DNA of 64,000 nucleotides from Acetothermia bacterium UBA3571 (GTDB lineage Bacteria > Bipolaricaulota > Bipolaricaulia > Bipolaricaulales > Bipolaricaulaceae). The position numbers and the translations under genes were made by a program. How positions within the stretch are numbered: the first letter of the stretch is position 1; every line of letters starts with the position of its first letter. The stretch covers positions 1 to 64,000 of the forward strand of contig DFNI01000019.1 of assembly GCA_002375995.1 (NCBI GenBank), read 5' to 3'. The notes under the pieces are model-generated. The model searched no databases, was not told the origin of the DNA, and saw only the letters and a list, made by a program, of their open reading frames with translations. This document shows, piece by piece, positions 51,480-59,959 of the stretch.

Positions 51480-51506
51480 TATACCTTTATCCCGAACTTC
51501 CCGCAA
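51478..51506 (-). promoter_or_regulatory. Promoter of the GntR-arcC-carbamoyltransferase unit
   Basis: On the minus strand -35 TTGCGG (51501-51506), 17-base spacer, -10 TATATT (51478-51483). ATG 51467 follows after 10 bases, so the mRNA is probably leaderless. Confidence 0.65.
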
Positions 51507-51678
51507 GATTTCGGGCGAGAGGGGAAACTTGGGATGTGCTCGCGGGGATGGAAAACCACACCACGTATGCTAAGCGGGACCTAGGGAATGCGGTCGGCAC
51601 TCTAAACGCCCGGGAGCTCCACATCCCCGCCCCCGGGAAATCACATATCGAGGAACCTCACCTCCTTTGAGACGAAAT

Positions 51679-51704
51679 AGGGCGCCAGCTTACACCGGCG
51701 CCCT
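51679..51704 (-). terminator. Terminator downstream of the ABC-2 operon
   Basis: AGGGCGCC (51679-51686), 10-base loop, GGCGCCCT (51697-51704). On the minus strand it is followed by ATTTC, a weak U-run. The 270-base gap 51468-51740 holds only this stem, the GntR control sites and a repeat. Confidence 0.6.
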
Positions 51705-51716
51705 TTCCTCCTTCAA

Positions 51717-51738
51717 CCCGTAACGCGTTACGCGTCGC
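51717..51738. repeat. ACGCGT repeat after the ABC-2 permease gene
   Basis: Begins CCCGTAACGCGTTACGCG and continues TCGC, two overlapping TNACGCGTNA units. It lies just downstream (minus strand) of the permease stop at 51741. Confidence 0.7.
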
Positions 51739-51740
51739 CT

Positions 51741-52667
51741 TTACGTGGACCGGATTTCCCGGCGCATGAAGATCACGTAGGAGATGGCGAAGCACACGGA
51801 AGTCAACGCCACAAGCCCCACCAGCTGCGGCCAGACGATGAGGAGGCTTTGGCCCAGGGGGAGGGGGCTCGTGGGGATGGTAGCCTCCTGCAACAACGCC
51901 GCGATCCCCAGCCCCCGGTAACTGGGGATGAGGATGGCGGTGGTGGCTTCCTCGTATAGGGCCACCGGCGAGAACCTGAGCACCAGGTCCCGGATGGATT
52001 CGTGCTTGGCGAAGACATCAGCGCTCACCCCGGGTTTTATGGGCGCCACCTGATCGGCGATGAGCCCCGCGAGCATGTACAAAAACAGGGTGAAGAAGAG
52101 CCACAACGCGATGGAAGCCAGGGCCGAGGTGGCCGTCTGGCGGAAGACGATGGAGAAGAGGATCCCCAAGCTCAGCCAGAACCCGAGGTACACCACGCTG
52201 ATCACGAAGAACATCGCGGCCCGGGAGATCTCCGCCCCACCGGGAGGGAAGCCGAGGATGTAGAGGCCGAGCCCCACGATGATCAGGATAATGCTTGCCA
52301 CAGCGATTCCCAGGGCCGTAAGCCCCGCTAGGAACTTCCCGTTTATCCACCAGTCGCGGTAGATGGGCTGCGATAAGACCCGGGATACCGTGCCCCGGTT
52401 GAATTCGCTGTTTATGGCGTCGAACCCCAGCACCACTCCGATCAGGGGCCCGAAGAAGGCCAAGAAGCCCAAGAACGAGGGAAGCCCCCCGCCGCTCACC
52501 GTGAAGAGACGAAGGTAAATGTATTCGCTTTCGGTTTCCTGGCCGAACAGCGCCTGAGCCGCGAGGTACGCCGAAGCTCCGCCCACGATGAGGATGAGGA
52601 AAAAGAAGATGACGAAGCGTTTACTCCCCAGATGATCCGCGAGCTCTTTCCAAAATACGGCGTTCAT
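51741..52667 (-). CDS. ABC-2 type permease
   Basis: A 308-residue membrane protein with about six segments. The N-terminus MNAVFWKELADHLGSKRFVIFFF leads into TM1; FNRGTVSRVLSQPIYRDWWINGKFLAGL near 95 is the cytoplasmic block typical of ABC-2 export permeases. It follows the ATPase gene by 3 bases. Export substrate is unknown; the NEW3 protein of the same unit suggests a cell-surface role. Confidence 0.78.
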   Translation of the reverse strand: MNAVFWKELADHLGSKRFVIFFFLILIVGGASAYLAAQALFGQETESEYIYLRLFTVSGGGLPSFLGFLAFFGPLIGVVLGFDAINSEFNRGTVSRVLSQPIYRDWWINGKFLAGLTALGIAVASIILIIVGLGLYILGFPPGGAEISRAAMFFVISVVYLGFWLSLGILFSIVFRQTATSALASIALWLFFTLFLYMLAGLIADQVAPIKPGVSADVFAKHESIRDLVLRFSPVALYEEATTAILIPSYRGLGIAALLQEATIPTSPLPLGQSLLIVWPQLVGLVALTSVCFAISYVIFMRREIRST

Positions 52668-52670
52668 GGC

Positions 52671-53597
52671 TCACTCCTGGAAGTACCGGAGGTAGATCTC
52701 CTCCAGGGTGTAGGTGTGGCCCTTGAGCTCCACCAGCTCCGCCCCACTCTCGATCACCGCCCGGGCGATCCGAGGGCGTACATCCTCGGTGGCCTTCACC
52801 CGGATGAGATCCCCCTCGACTTCCACGGAGGTCACGCCCTCGATCCCCCGCAGCGTATCGAGGAGGGCTTCATCCACCCTGGAGGCCCGCACTTCGAAGA
52901 GGTGTTGGCCTTCTTCCACCACGGCGCCGAGTTCCCCCACGCTCCCCTGGGCCACCAATTTCCCCTGATGGATGATCCCCACACGGTCACATATCCGTTG
53001 TACCTGGTGGAGGAGGTGGGAGGAGAGCATGATGGTCATCCCCTTCTCCTCCCGCAGGCGCACGATCATCTCCAGGATCTGCTGTGCTCCCTCGGGGTCG
53101 ATTCCGGAGGTGGGCTCGTCCAGGATCACGAACTTTGGGTCCTTGAGGAGGACGTCGGCGATACCCAGCCGCTGCCTCATCCCCCGGGAGAACGCCCCCA
53201 CCCGGCGCTCGGCCACGTCGGAGAGGCCCACGATCTCCAGGACCTCGGCCACGCGTTTTTTCGCTTCCCTTTCAGGGATGCGATTGAGGTACGCGGTGTA
53301 GAGGAGGTTCTCCCGGGCGGAGAGGTCGTCGTAGAAGCCCAGATTCTCGGGGAGGTAGCCGGTGAGGCGTTTCACCTTGAGGGGTTCCCGGGCGGGGTTG
53401 TAGCCCAGGACCTTGACCTCCCCGGCGGTGGGCTCGGTGAGGCCGAGGAGGATCAGAATGGTGGTGGTCTTCCCGGCGCCGTTGGGGCCGAGGAGGCCGT
53501 AGATCTCCCCTTCCCCGATCTCGAGGTCGAGGCCGTCCACCGCCTTGACCCCGTCGTAGTACTTCTTGAGGCCTTTCGCCTCCACCACTAGGCTCAT
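52671..53597 (-). CDS. ABC transporter ATPase (ABC-2 exporter)
   Basis: A 308-residue ATPase. Walker A GPNGAGKTT near 38; signature FSRGMRQRLGIADVLL near 138, where LSGGQ is FSRGM; Walker B FVILDEPTSGIDPEG near 158. The remaining 70 residues are the extra C-terminal domain seen in drug- and polysaccharide-type exporters. Its ATG overlaps the NEW3 gene stop by one base. Confidence 0.83.
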   Translation of the reverse strand: MSLVVEAKGLKKYYDGVKAVDGLDLEIGEGEIYGLLGPNGAGKTTTILILLGLTEPTAGEVKVLGYNPAREPLKVKRLTGYLPENLGFYDDLSARENLLYTAYLNRIPEREAKKRVAEVLEIVGLSDVAERRVGAFSRGMRQRLGIADVLLKDPKFVILDEPTSGIDPEGAQQILEMIVRLREEKGMTIMLSSHLLHQVQRICDRVGIIHQGKLVAQGSVGELGAVVEEGQHLFEVRASRVDEALLDTLRGIEGVTSVEVEGDLIRVKATEDVRPRIARAVIESGAELVELKGHTYTLEEIYLRYFQE

Positions 53598-54817
53598 CAG
53601 CGCCTCCCGAGCCTCACGAAGATCCCCGTGAGCCCGGCCACCACCACCACGATCACTGCCACTCCGACCCAGCCCCAGCTCATGGCCGCGCCCACGGTCA
53701 CCCGCAGCTTCAGGGACTCGCGGTCCTCCTTGCCGGCGGCGGTGATGTTGATCTCGTAGTCGCCGGGGATGGCCCGCTCCCGGGGCTTGATGATTACCTC
53801 CACTACCTGGGGCTTGAGGGTTTGAGCTAGAGGATCCAGAGACTCGACCTTTTCGGGCTTAAAGGTGACCTCCCAGCCCTTGGGTTTGGAGGCGTAGAAG
53901 TCGATGTCGGTGATGGGAGCGGAACCCTCGTTCCAGATGTAGAGCTTGAACACCCGCTCCTTTCCCGCGGTGGCCTTGATGTTACGAGTATCTCCCTTCC
54001 CGAAGACCTCTGCTTCGCTTCCCAGGCGAAGTTCATAAGTCCCGGTGATCACGGCCTTGAGGTCGAGCTTGGCTTCCACCTCCCCGGCGCTGGCCACGAA
54101 GGTCAAGGGATACTCTCCCTTTTCGGCCCCGAAGGGGGGCGTGACCACGAACTTGATCCACTCGGAGGAGTTCTTGCCCACCTTAATGGAGGTAATGCGT
54201 TGATCCTTCCACCTGGGGGTGAAGTAGGCGCGCCACCCCATGGGGACCTGTCCCTTGAGCTCCACTACCCTGTCCTCGTCGGCCTCGTTTTTAATCTGGA
54301 TCTCGAACTCGAACTTCTCCCCGGCGGGGTTCTCCAGCGCAGGGTAATCCACCGTGAGAGTGAGTCCTTTTACCTCCTCTTCCTCAGCGGTTTCCGTCTT
54401 CTCCCGCTGGTAAGTGACCACTACGGTGAACTTCTTCTCGATGGCTCCATCCTTCGTGCGGGCCACCAACTCGAAGGAGTAGTCGCCGGATTCGGCCCCT
54501 TCCGGGGGCTTTGCGCGGAACTTCACCGTGACTTTGTTGTCCTCGCCGGGGAGGAGATAAAGGCCCATGATCTGGGTGCGTGGGTAGCTGGAGGTCTCGA
54601 GACGTGGGTTCCAGTCCTCCGGCCCCGAGATCTCGAACACGATCTCTTCGGGGTTTTCACCGTAATTGATGAGGACAACGTCTAAGTTCACGTCCTTTCC
54701 TTCGGGAAGAACGATATGGGGGTAAGCAGCGTAGAAGGCGAAATCACGTTTGAGTTCTTGGGCCATCCCCACCAACGCAAACGCAAGGAGACAGACAAAA
54801 ACGAGCTTCGTCCTCAT
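53597..54817 (-). CDS. Secreted/membrane protein with NEW3-type domains
   Basis: A 406-residue protein. Signal peptide at 1-19 (MRTKLVFVCLLAFALVGMAQ). Three similar beta-sandwich repeats follow (near 25-130, 150-255 and 270-380), each with an NEW3-like pattern such as NPAGEKFEFEIQIKNEADED and YPLTFVAS. A single membrane segment (WVGVAVIVVVVAGLTGIF) and positive RLGRR end it, so it is surface-exposed and anchored. GGAGGGAGG precedes the ATG. First gene of the ABC-2 unit. Confidence 0.75.
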   Translation of the reverse strand: MRTKLVFVCLLAFALVGMAQELKRDFAFYAAYPHIVLPEGKDVNLDVVLINYGENPEEIVFEISGPEDWNPRLETSSYPRTQIMGLYLLPGEDNKVTVKFRAKPPEGAESGDYSFELVARTKDGAIEKKFTVVVTYQREKTETAEEEEVKGLTLTVDYPALENPAGEKFEFEIQIKNEADEDRVVELKGQVPMGWRAYFTPRWKDQRITSIKVGKNSSEWIKFVVTPPFGAEKGEYPLTFVASAGEVEAKLDLKAVITGTYELRLGSEAEVFGKGDTRNIKATAGKERVFKLYIWNEGSAPITDIDFYASKPKGWEVTFKPEKVESLDPLAQTLKPQVVEVIIKPRERAIPGDYEINITAAGKEDRESLKLRVTVGAAMSWGWVGVAVIVVVVAGLTGIFVRLGRR

Positions 54818-54911
54818 TCCTCCCTCCTGCAGTAGGAGTTTTTCTATGTGCCCTCAAGAGAAGCTACCTAATTTTAAGGGGCAAAGAGGCTCTCGCGTCA
54901 AGGGGTTCAGC

Positions 54912-54917
54912 TAAAAT
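54912..54917 (+). promoter_or_regulatory. -10 box directly before the helicase gene
   Basis: TAAAAT, 9 bases before ATG 54927. No clear -35 and no Shine-Dalgarno of good spacing (CTCGGAG touches the ATG). Confidence 0.5.
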
Positions 54918-54926
54918 GGCTCGGAG

Positions 54927-57110
54927 ATGGAGATCGTCGAGATCTGTAACCTCCTTGGCCTTCCGGAGCGGGTGGCCGAGATCTACCGGGAGCGGGGGAT
55001 CGGGGAGCTTTACCCGCCCCAGGAAGCGGCCCTCAAGTGCGGGATCACCGAGGGCAAAAGCCTTGTCCTCACCGCCCCCACCGCCTCGGGAAAGACCCTG
55101 GTGGCGGAGCTCCTCATATTGCACGTGGCCCTCGTCCGCGGAGGACGATCCATGTATCTCGTTCCGCTCAGAGCCCTGGCCGGGGAAAAGTTCCAGAGCT
55201 TTCGGGAGCTCTTCACGCCCTTTGGGTTCAAGGTGGGAATCTCCACCGGGGACTTCGACCGCGTGGACCGGGACTTGGCCTCCTACGACGTCCTCGTCCT
55301 CACCAACGAGCGGGCCGACTCCATTATGCGCCAGCGGCCGAGCTGGTTCTTCCGCGGGTTAGAGCTTGTGGTGGTGGACGAGGTGCACCTCCTCGGGGAT
55401 CCATACCGCGGCCCTACTCTGGAGGTGCTGCTTTCGGCGCTCCGGCGGGAGCGGCCGGGGCTCCAGTTGCTCGCACTTTCGGCCACCGTGGGAAATCCCG
55501 AGGAGATCGCGGGATGGCTGGGGGCGGAAGCGGTGGTGAGCGACTTCCGCCCGGTTCCCCTGCGCAAGGGAATCTTCTGGGAAGGGGCGCTCTTCTTCCC
55601 CCACGAGGGTCCCCGCCCCCTGGAGCTGGAAGGGCGCCTCGAGCCGGTGGTGGGGCTGGCCCTGGACTGCGTGCGGGAAGGAGGGCAGGCCCTGGTGTTC
55701 GTATCCACCCGCCGCTCGGCCCAGGCCGCGGCCCGGAAGCTCGCCCGCTACATGGGGGATTTACTCTCCGAGGCCGAGAAGAGGGAGCTCCTCCGGCTCT
55801 CGGAGGAGATCCAGCGGGAGGTGGAGGGAAGGACCTCCCTCTCGGTGGAGCTCGCCAAGTACGTGGCGGAGGGGGTGGCGTTCCACCACGCCGGCCTTCC
55901 CGCCGCCCACCGGCGCCTCGTGGAGGGCGCGTTCCGGGATAGGCTCCTCAAGGCCCTCTGCACCACCACCACCTTGGCCGCGGGGGTGAACCTCCCGGCG
56001 CGCCGGGTGATCATCCGAGACGTGCGCCGCTACGATCCCCCGTACGGCTCCCGTTACATCCCCGCCCTGGAATACCACCAGATGGCGGGCCGGGCCGGGA
56101 GACCGGGCCTCGATCCCTACGGCGAGGCGATCCTCATCGCCAAGAACGAGGAGGAGTTCCAGGAGCTGGTTTCCCGGTTCGTGCTCGCGCCCCCGGAGGA
56201 GATCCGCTCCCAGCTCGCCCAGGAGGGGGCCCTGCTCTTCCACCTCCTCGGCGTGATCGCCGCGCGCTACGTGAGGACCTTGGCCGATATCCCCGCCTTC
56301 TTCGGGCTGACCCTGTTCGCGCGGCAGTTCGACCCCGGGGAGCTCGCGACCTCCCTCAAGCGGGGCCTGGAATACCTCGACTTCGAGGGCTTCGTCGAGG
56401 CGGTGGGGGAGCGGCTCTCTCCAACCCCCTTCGGGGCCCTGACCGCCCGGCTCTACATCCACCCCGTCACCGCCGTGGTCCTGCGGGACGGGCTCCGGGA
56501 GGCCCGGCGCCGGAAAAAGCGCCTCCCCATCGCGTTCTTCCAGTTGGCAGCTAGCACCCCGGATATGGAGCTTGTGCGGGTGAGCTCCCGGGACCTCCCG
56601 GAGCTCGAGGCCTTCGTGGAGGACAGCGAAGGGACCTGGTTCCTGGAGGTCCCAAGCTTCGGGGAGCGGGGGTTCAGGAGGTTTTTGGCCGAGGTGAAGA
56701 CGGCCCAGGTCCTGGTGAACTGGATCGAGGAGAAAAGCGAGGAGGAGCTCTACATCGATTTCGGCGTAGGGCCGGGGGACCTGCATCGGCTGGTGGAGAC
56801 GGCCGACTGGCTCCTCTATGCCGCGGAGAGGATCGCGGAGCTCTTCGGCCTGGAGTTACCGGAGCTCCCCCGTCTCAGGCGGCGGGTGCGGTACGGGGTC
56901 AAGGAGGAATTGCTCCCGTTGGTGGAGCTCAAGGGGATCGGAAGGGTCAGGGCAAGGACCCTCTACGAGGCCGGCTTCACCGATCCCAGGAAGATCGCCC
57001 ACGCGGCGCCCTCCGCCATCGCTGTGCTCCCCGGCTTCGGGGAAAAGCTCGCCGAGGGCGTGGTGGAGGAAGCACGCCGGCGCATACGCGCCTATTTCGG
57101 TACCCCATGA
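54927..57110 (+). CDS. Hel308-like Ski2-family DNA helicase
   Basis: A 727-residue superfamily 2 helicase. The Q-motif region LYPPQEAAL is near 30, Walker A APTASGKTLVAEL near 49, VVVDEVHLLGD near 146, LALSATVGNPEEIAGWL near 180, FVSTRRSAQAAARKLA near 257, and ALEYHQMAGRAGRPGLDPYG (motif VI) near 380. A C-terminal helix-hairpin-helix (LKGIGRVRARTLYEAGF) ends the ratchet region. Order and length match archaeal Hel308, which remodels stalled replication forks. It is much rarer in bacteria. Confidence 0.82.
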   Translation: MEIVEICNLLGLPERVAEIYRERGIGELYPPQEAALKCGITEGKSLVLTAPTASGKTLVAELLILHVALVRGGRSMYLVPLRALAGEKFQSFRELFTPFGFKVGISTGDFDRVDRDLASYDVLVLTNERADSIMRQRPSWFFRGLELVVVDEVHLLGDPYRGPTLEVLLSALRRERPGLQLLALSATVGNPEEIAGWLGAEAVVSDFRPVPLRKGIFWEGALFFPHEGPRPLELEGRLEPVVGLALDCVREGGQALVFVSTRRSAQAAARKLARYMGDLLSEAEKRELLRLSEEIQREVEGRTSLSVELAKYVAEGVAFHHAGLPAAHRRLVEGAFRDRLLKALCTTTTLAAGVNLPARRVIIRDVRRYDPPYGSRYIPALEYHQMAGRAGRPGLDPYGEAILIAKNEEEFQELVSRFVLAPPEEIRSQLAQEGALLFHLLGVIAARYVRTLADIPAFFGLTLFARQFDPGELATSLKRGLEYLDFEGFVEAVGERLSPTPFGALTARLYIHPVTAVVLRDGLREARRRKKRLPIAFFQLAASTPDMELVRVSSRDLPELEAFVEDSEGTWFLEVPSFGERGFRRFLAEVKTAQVLVNWIEEKSEEELYIDFGVGPGDLHRLVETADWLLYAAERIAELFGLELPELPRLRRRVRYGVKEELLPLVELKGIGRVRARTLYEAGFTDPRKIAHAAPSAIAVLPGFGEKLAEGVVEEARRRIRAYFGTP

Positions 57111-58039
57111 GCCTCTGCGAGTAGCGCCCGGTGAACCGGCTCCAAGGGAGTTCCCCGGGGATCCCAGCGGAGCTGCTCCGCGTAAGTGCGATGGGGACGG
57201 TACCTCCTCACCAGGTCCTCGAGCTTCCTTGTGCCCAGAAGCACGGGCAAGATCCGGTCCAAGGAGGAGATTCCGAGCCCGAGGGCCTCGGCGTAAACCA
57301 GGTACCCCACCTCCCGGGGATCGAACCCCATGAGGTACGCGCCCACGGCGTCCACGGCCACGGGGTCGGTCCCCGCCAGCGCCACCCGGTGAGGGACCTC
57401 GGTGCCCGCGGTGGGGCCGTCCCCTTCCATCCCCGCGAACCCGTCGATCACCGAGAGATCTGGCCGCAGCCACCGCGCGAGATGCGCCAACGTGAGGTTT
57501 ATCGCGGGATACCCCTGGTGGATCTTTGGCTTGTCGCCGCCCTGGATCGCCCCCACCACCATGTTCTTGAGGGAGAGGGTGACGATCACCGTGTCGTGGG
57601 TCTTGGGGAGCGCCACCGAGATCCGGAAGGATTCCAACGCCGTCCGCGCGACCCGCACCGGGATCCGCTCGCCGTTCGTGCCGAAGGCCTCCAGGATCTC
57701 GTAGCGGTCGCGGTTCAAGTCGAGGAACTCTACGTCGAGTCTCTCTGCGAGCCGGTGGTATCCGAAGGTGCGGAAGGCCTTGTCCGTATCTACCGCCGAG
57801 CCCTCCCCCACGATGATGCGCTTGGGGTCGTGGGCCGCTACGGCCTCAAGCACCGCCTCCAAGGCATCCACGTGAGTGGAGGCAAGCTGAACTGTAGCGG
57901 AGACGCAATTGGGCTTAATGAGTACCGTCTCGCCCCGCAGCCCCTGGAGCTCGCCCCGCTCGGCGAGGGCGCCGAGCACAGCCGCGATCCCGGCGCGGCG
58001 GTCCTCCACGTTCCCGGCCACGGCCACGTGGGTCTCCAT
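57092..58039 (-). CDS. DUF362 family protein
   Basis: A 315-residue protein. VLIKPNCVS near 39, RIIVGEGSAVDT near 73, ALPKTHDTVIVTLSLKNMVVGAIQG near 143 and HRVALAGTDPVAVDAVGAYLMGFDP near 220 are DUF362 signatures. No ferredoxin-type Cys motif is present, unlike longer members. The role of this family is not settled. It follows the BMP-type ABC genes in the same direction (58041), so it may act on the imported compound. It overlaps the helicase end by 19 bases. Confidence 0.75.
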   Translation of the reverse strand: METHVAVAGNVEDRRAGIAAVLGALAERGELQGLRGETVLIKPNCVSATVQLASTHVDALEAVLEAVAAHDPKRIIVGEGSAVDTDKAFRTFGYHRLAERLDVEFLDLNRDRYEILEAFGTNGERIPVRVARTALESFRISVALPKTHDTVIVTLSLKNMVVGAIQGGDKPKIHQGYPAINLTLAHLARWLRPDLSVIDGFAGMEGDGPTAGTEVPHRVALAGTDPVAVDAVGAYLMGFDPREVGYLVYAEALGLGISSLDRILPVLLGTRKLEDLVRRYRPHRTYAEQLRWDPRGTPLEPVHRALLAEAHGVPK

Positions 58040-58040
58040 C

Positions 58041-58931
58041 TCACTCCCTCCGATAGGGCTGGCCCAGGGCCTTGGGGAACCGGGCCCTCCCGATGGCCAG
58101 GGCCACCACCGCCAACGTGGCGATGTAGGGGATCATGCGCACGAACTGGTACGGGATCCCCCCGCCGAACCCGGCCACCGAGGCGAGCTGGATCGCCAGG
58201 GCGTCGAAGTACCCGAAGAGGAACCCCCCGAGCAACGCCAAGAAGGGGTTGAGCTTGCTGAAGACCACGTTCGCCAGGGCGATGAACCCCCGTCCCGCGG
58301 GAAGGGTGGGGCTCACGGTGTGAAGCCAGTCCAGGCTGAGGAAGGCTCCGGCCAATCCCCCCAATGCCCCGCCGAAGACCACCGCCAAAAGCCGCACCCC
58401 CTCCACCGGTACCCCCACCACGTCCGCGGCCACCGGATTCTCCCCCACCGCCCGGATCCTCAAGCCCAGGGCGGTCCGGTGCAGAAGCCACCAGGTGAGG
58501 ACTACCAAGAGAGGGGTCATGAGGACGAAGGGGCTAATCCCCAATCCCGGGACCTCGGGGATCCAGAACTTCTTGTCCAACATGGGCGATTTTGCGCCCC
58601 ACAGGGCCCAGGTCCCGAAGCCCACTGCCCCCATCCCCAGGAGGTTTATCCCCACCCCGCTGATGATCTGATCGCCTCTGAGGTAAACGGAGATAAACCC
58701 GTGCAGAAGGCCCACGATGGCCCCGGCCCCCATCCCACACAGCGCCCCGATCCAGGGGTTGCCCGTGGCCCAACTGCCGATGGCGGCAGCGAAGGCCGAG
58801 AGGGTCATGATCCCCTCCAGGCCGATGTTGACCACCCCAGCCCGCTCCCCGGTGATCTCCCCCACCGCACACAGGGTCACCGGCACCATAGCCCTGAGAG
58901 CCACCGGAAGTACCTGTAAGAGGATGATCAC
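58041..58931 (-). CDS. BMP-type (nucleoside/simple sugar) ABC permease 2
   Basis: A 296-residue permease of the branched, RbsC-like fold. GEITGERAGVVNIGLEGIMTLSAFAAAIG near 24 is the family signature (as in YufQ/NupQ). GTG 58931 overlaps the preceding stop as GTGA. The pair with 58928-59959 forms the membrane channel. Confidence 0.82.
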   Translation of the reverse strand: MIILLQVLPVALRAMVPVTLCAVGEITGERAGVVNIGLEGIMTLSAFAAAIGSWATGNPWIGALCGMGAGAIVGLLHGFISVYLRGDQIISGVGINLLGMGAVGFGTWALWGAKSPMLDKKFWIPEVPGLGISPFVLMTPLLVVLTWWLLHRTALGLRIRAVGENPVAADVVGVPVEGVRLLAVVFGGALGGLAGAFLSLDWLHTVSPTLPAGRGFIALANVVFSKLNPFLALLGGFLFGYFDALAIQLASVAGFGGGIPYQFVRMIPYIATLAVVALAIGRARFPKALGQPYRRE

Positions 58932-59959
58932 CGGGCTACCTCCTTTGCCTTTGCCGCCGGCCGGCGGAGCCGGACGAGCCGCAGGGCCTCAGGAGCAGCC
59001 ATGAACACCACGATCACCCCCTGCACGATGTAGATCATGTCGATGGGGATCCCCCTGAGCCCCATCTTCGCCGCCCCGGTGGCCAGGGTCCCGAAGAAGA
59101 ACGCCCCCGCCAGGATCCCCAGGGGGTGGTTCCTGCCGATCAGGGCTACAGCGATCCCGTCGAACCCCAGGTTCCCCAGGTTGGCGAGATCCGAGGTGAT
59201 GGCGTAGGGGAACCGCCCCAGGACCTGGATCGCCCCGGCCCACGCCGCCGCCACGCCTCCGAGCAACAGGGCCGTGGTCATTGCCTTCTTCACCGAGATC
59301 CCCGCGGCGGTGGCTGCCCTGGGGTTGAGCCCCGCCGCCCGTATCTCGTACCCCTTGGCGTGGTGCCACAGGAACCACCAGAAAAAGAGGGCCGTGGCCA
59401 GGGCCAGCACCAGGGCCCAAGTAAGCTCGCCCCTTATCACGGGAAACCTCATCCCCGGGGGCACGGTGAAGGTCCGCTGCCCCAGGATGGGATCGGATAG
59501 CTTCTGGATCACGAGGTAAAGGACGAGCCAATGGGCCACCCAGTTCAACATGATGGTGGAGATCACCTCGTTCACGCCCCGCGTGAGCTTGAGCGCCGCC
59601 ACCGGGAGGGCCCAGGCCATGCCCGCGAGGCCCGAGAGCGCCAGCGCCGCCACGAGATGAAGCCCCGGGGGGAGCCGCAGCAATCCACAGCTGAGCGCCA
59701 CCACCGCCCCCAAGAGCATCTGTCCCTGGGCCCCGATGTTGAAGAGCCCCGCCCGGACCCCCACGGCGAAGGTGAGGCCCGTGAGGACCAATCCCAGGGA
59801 ACGGCTGAGGGTGCTCATGAGGGCCCGGGTGTTCCCCAGTGCCCCCGAGAGGAGGGAGGCGTAGCTCGACCACGGGTCCCGACCCCACAGGGCCATGACC
59901 AGGGCGCCCACCAGGATCCCCAACACCAATACCGTCAGGGTCTCCGCGACCCTCTTCAT
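58928..59959 (-). CDS. BMP-type (nucleoside/simple sugar) ABC permease 1
   Basis: A 343-residue permease. LTFAVGVRAGLFNIGAQGQMLLGAVVAL near 61 is the homologous signature and VISTIMLNWVAHWLVLYLV near 135 a following block. The ATGA junction with the ATPase gene (59956) shows coupling. It resembles YufP/NupP, which import nucleosides. Confidence 0.82.
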   Translation of the reverse strand: MKRVAETLTVLVLGILVGALVMALWGRDPWSSYASLLSGALGNTRALMSTLSRSLGLVLTGLTFAVGVRAGLFNIGAQGQMLLGAVVALSCGLLRLPPGLHLVAALALSGLAGMAWALPVAALKLTRGVNEVISTIMLNWVAHWLVLYLVIQKLSDPILGQRTFTVPPGMRFPVIRGELTWALVLALATALFFWWFLWHHAKGYEIRAAGLNPRAATAAGISVKKAMTTALLLGGVAAAWAGAIQVLGRFPYAITSDLANLGNLGFDGIAVALIGRNHPLGILAGAFFFGTLATGAAKMGLRGIPIDMIYIVQGVIVVFMAAPEALRLVRLRRPAAKAKEVAR

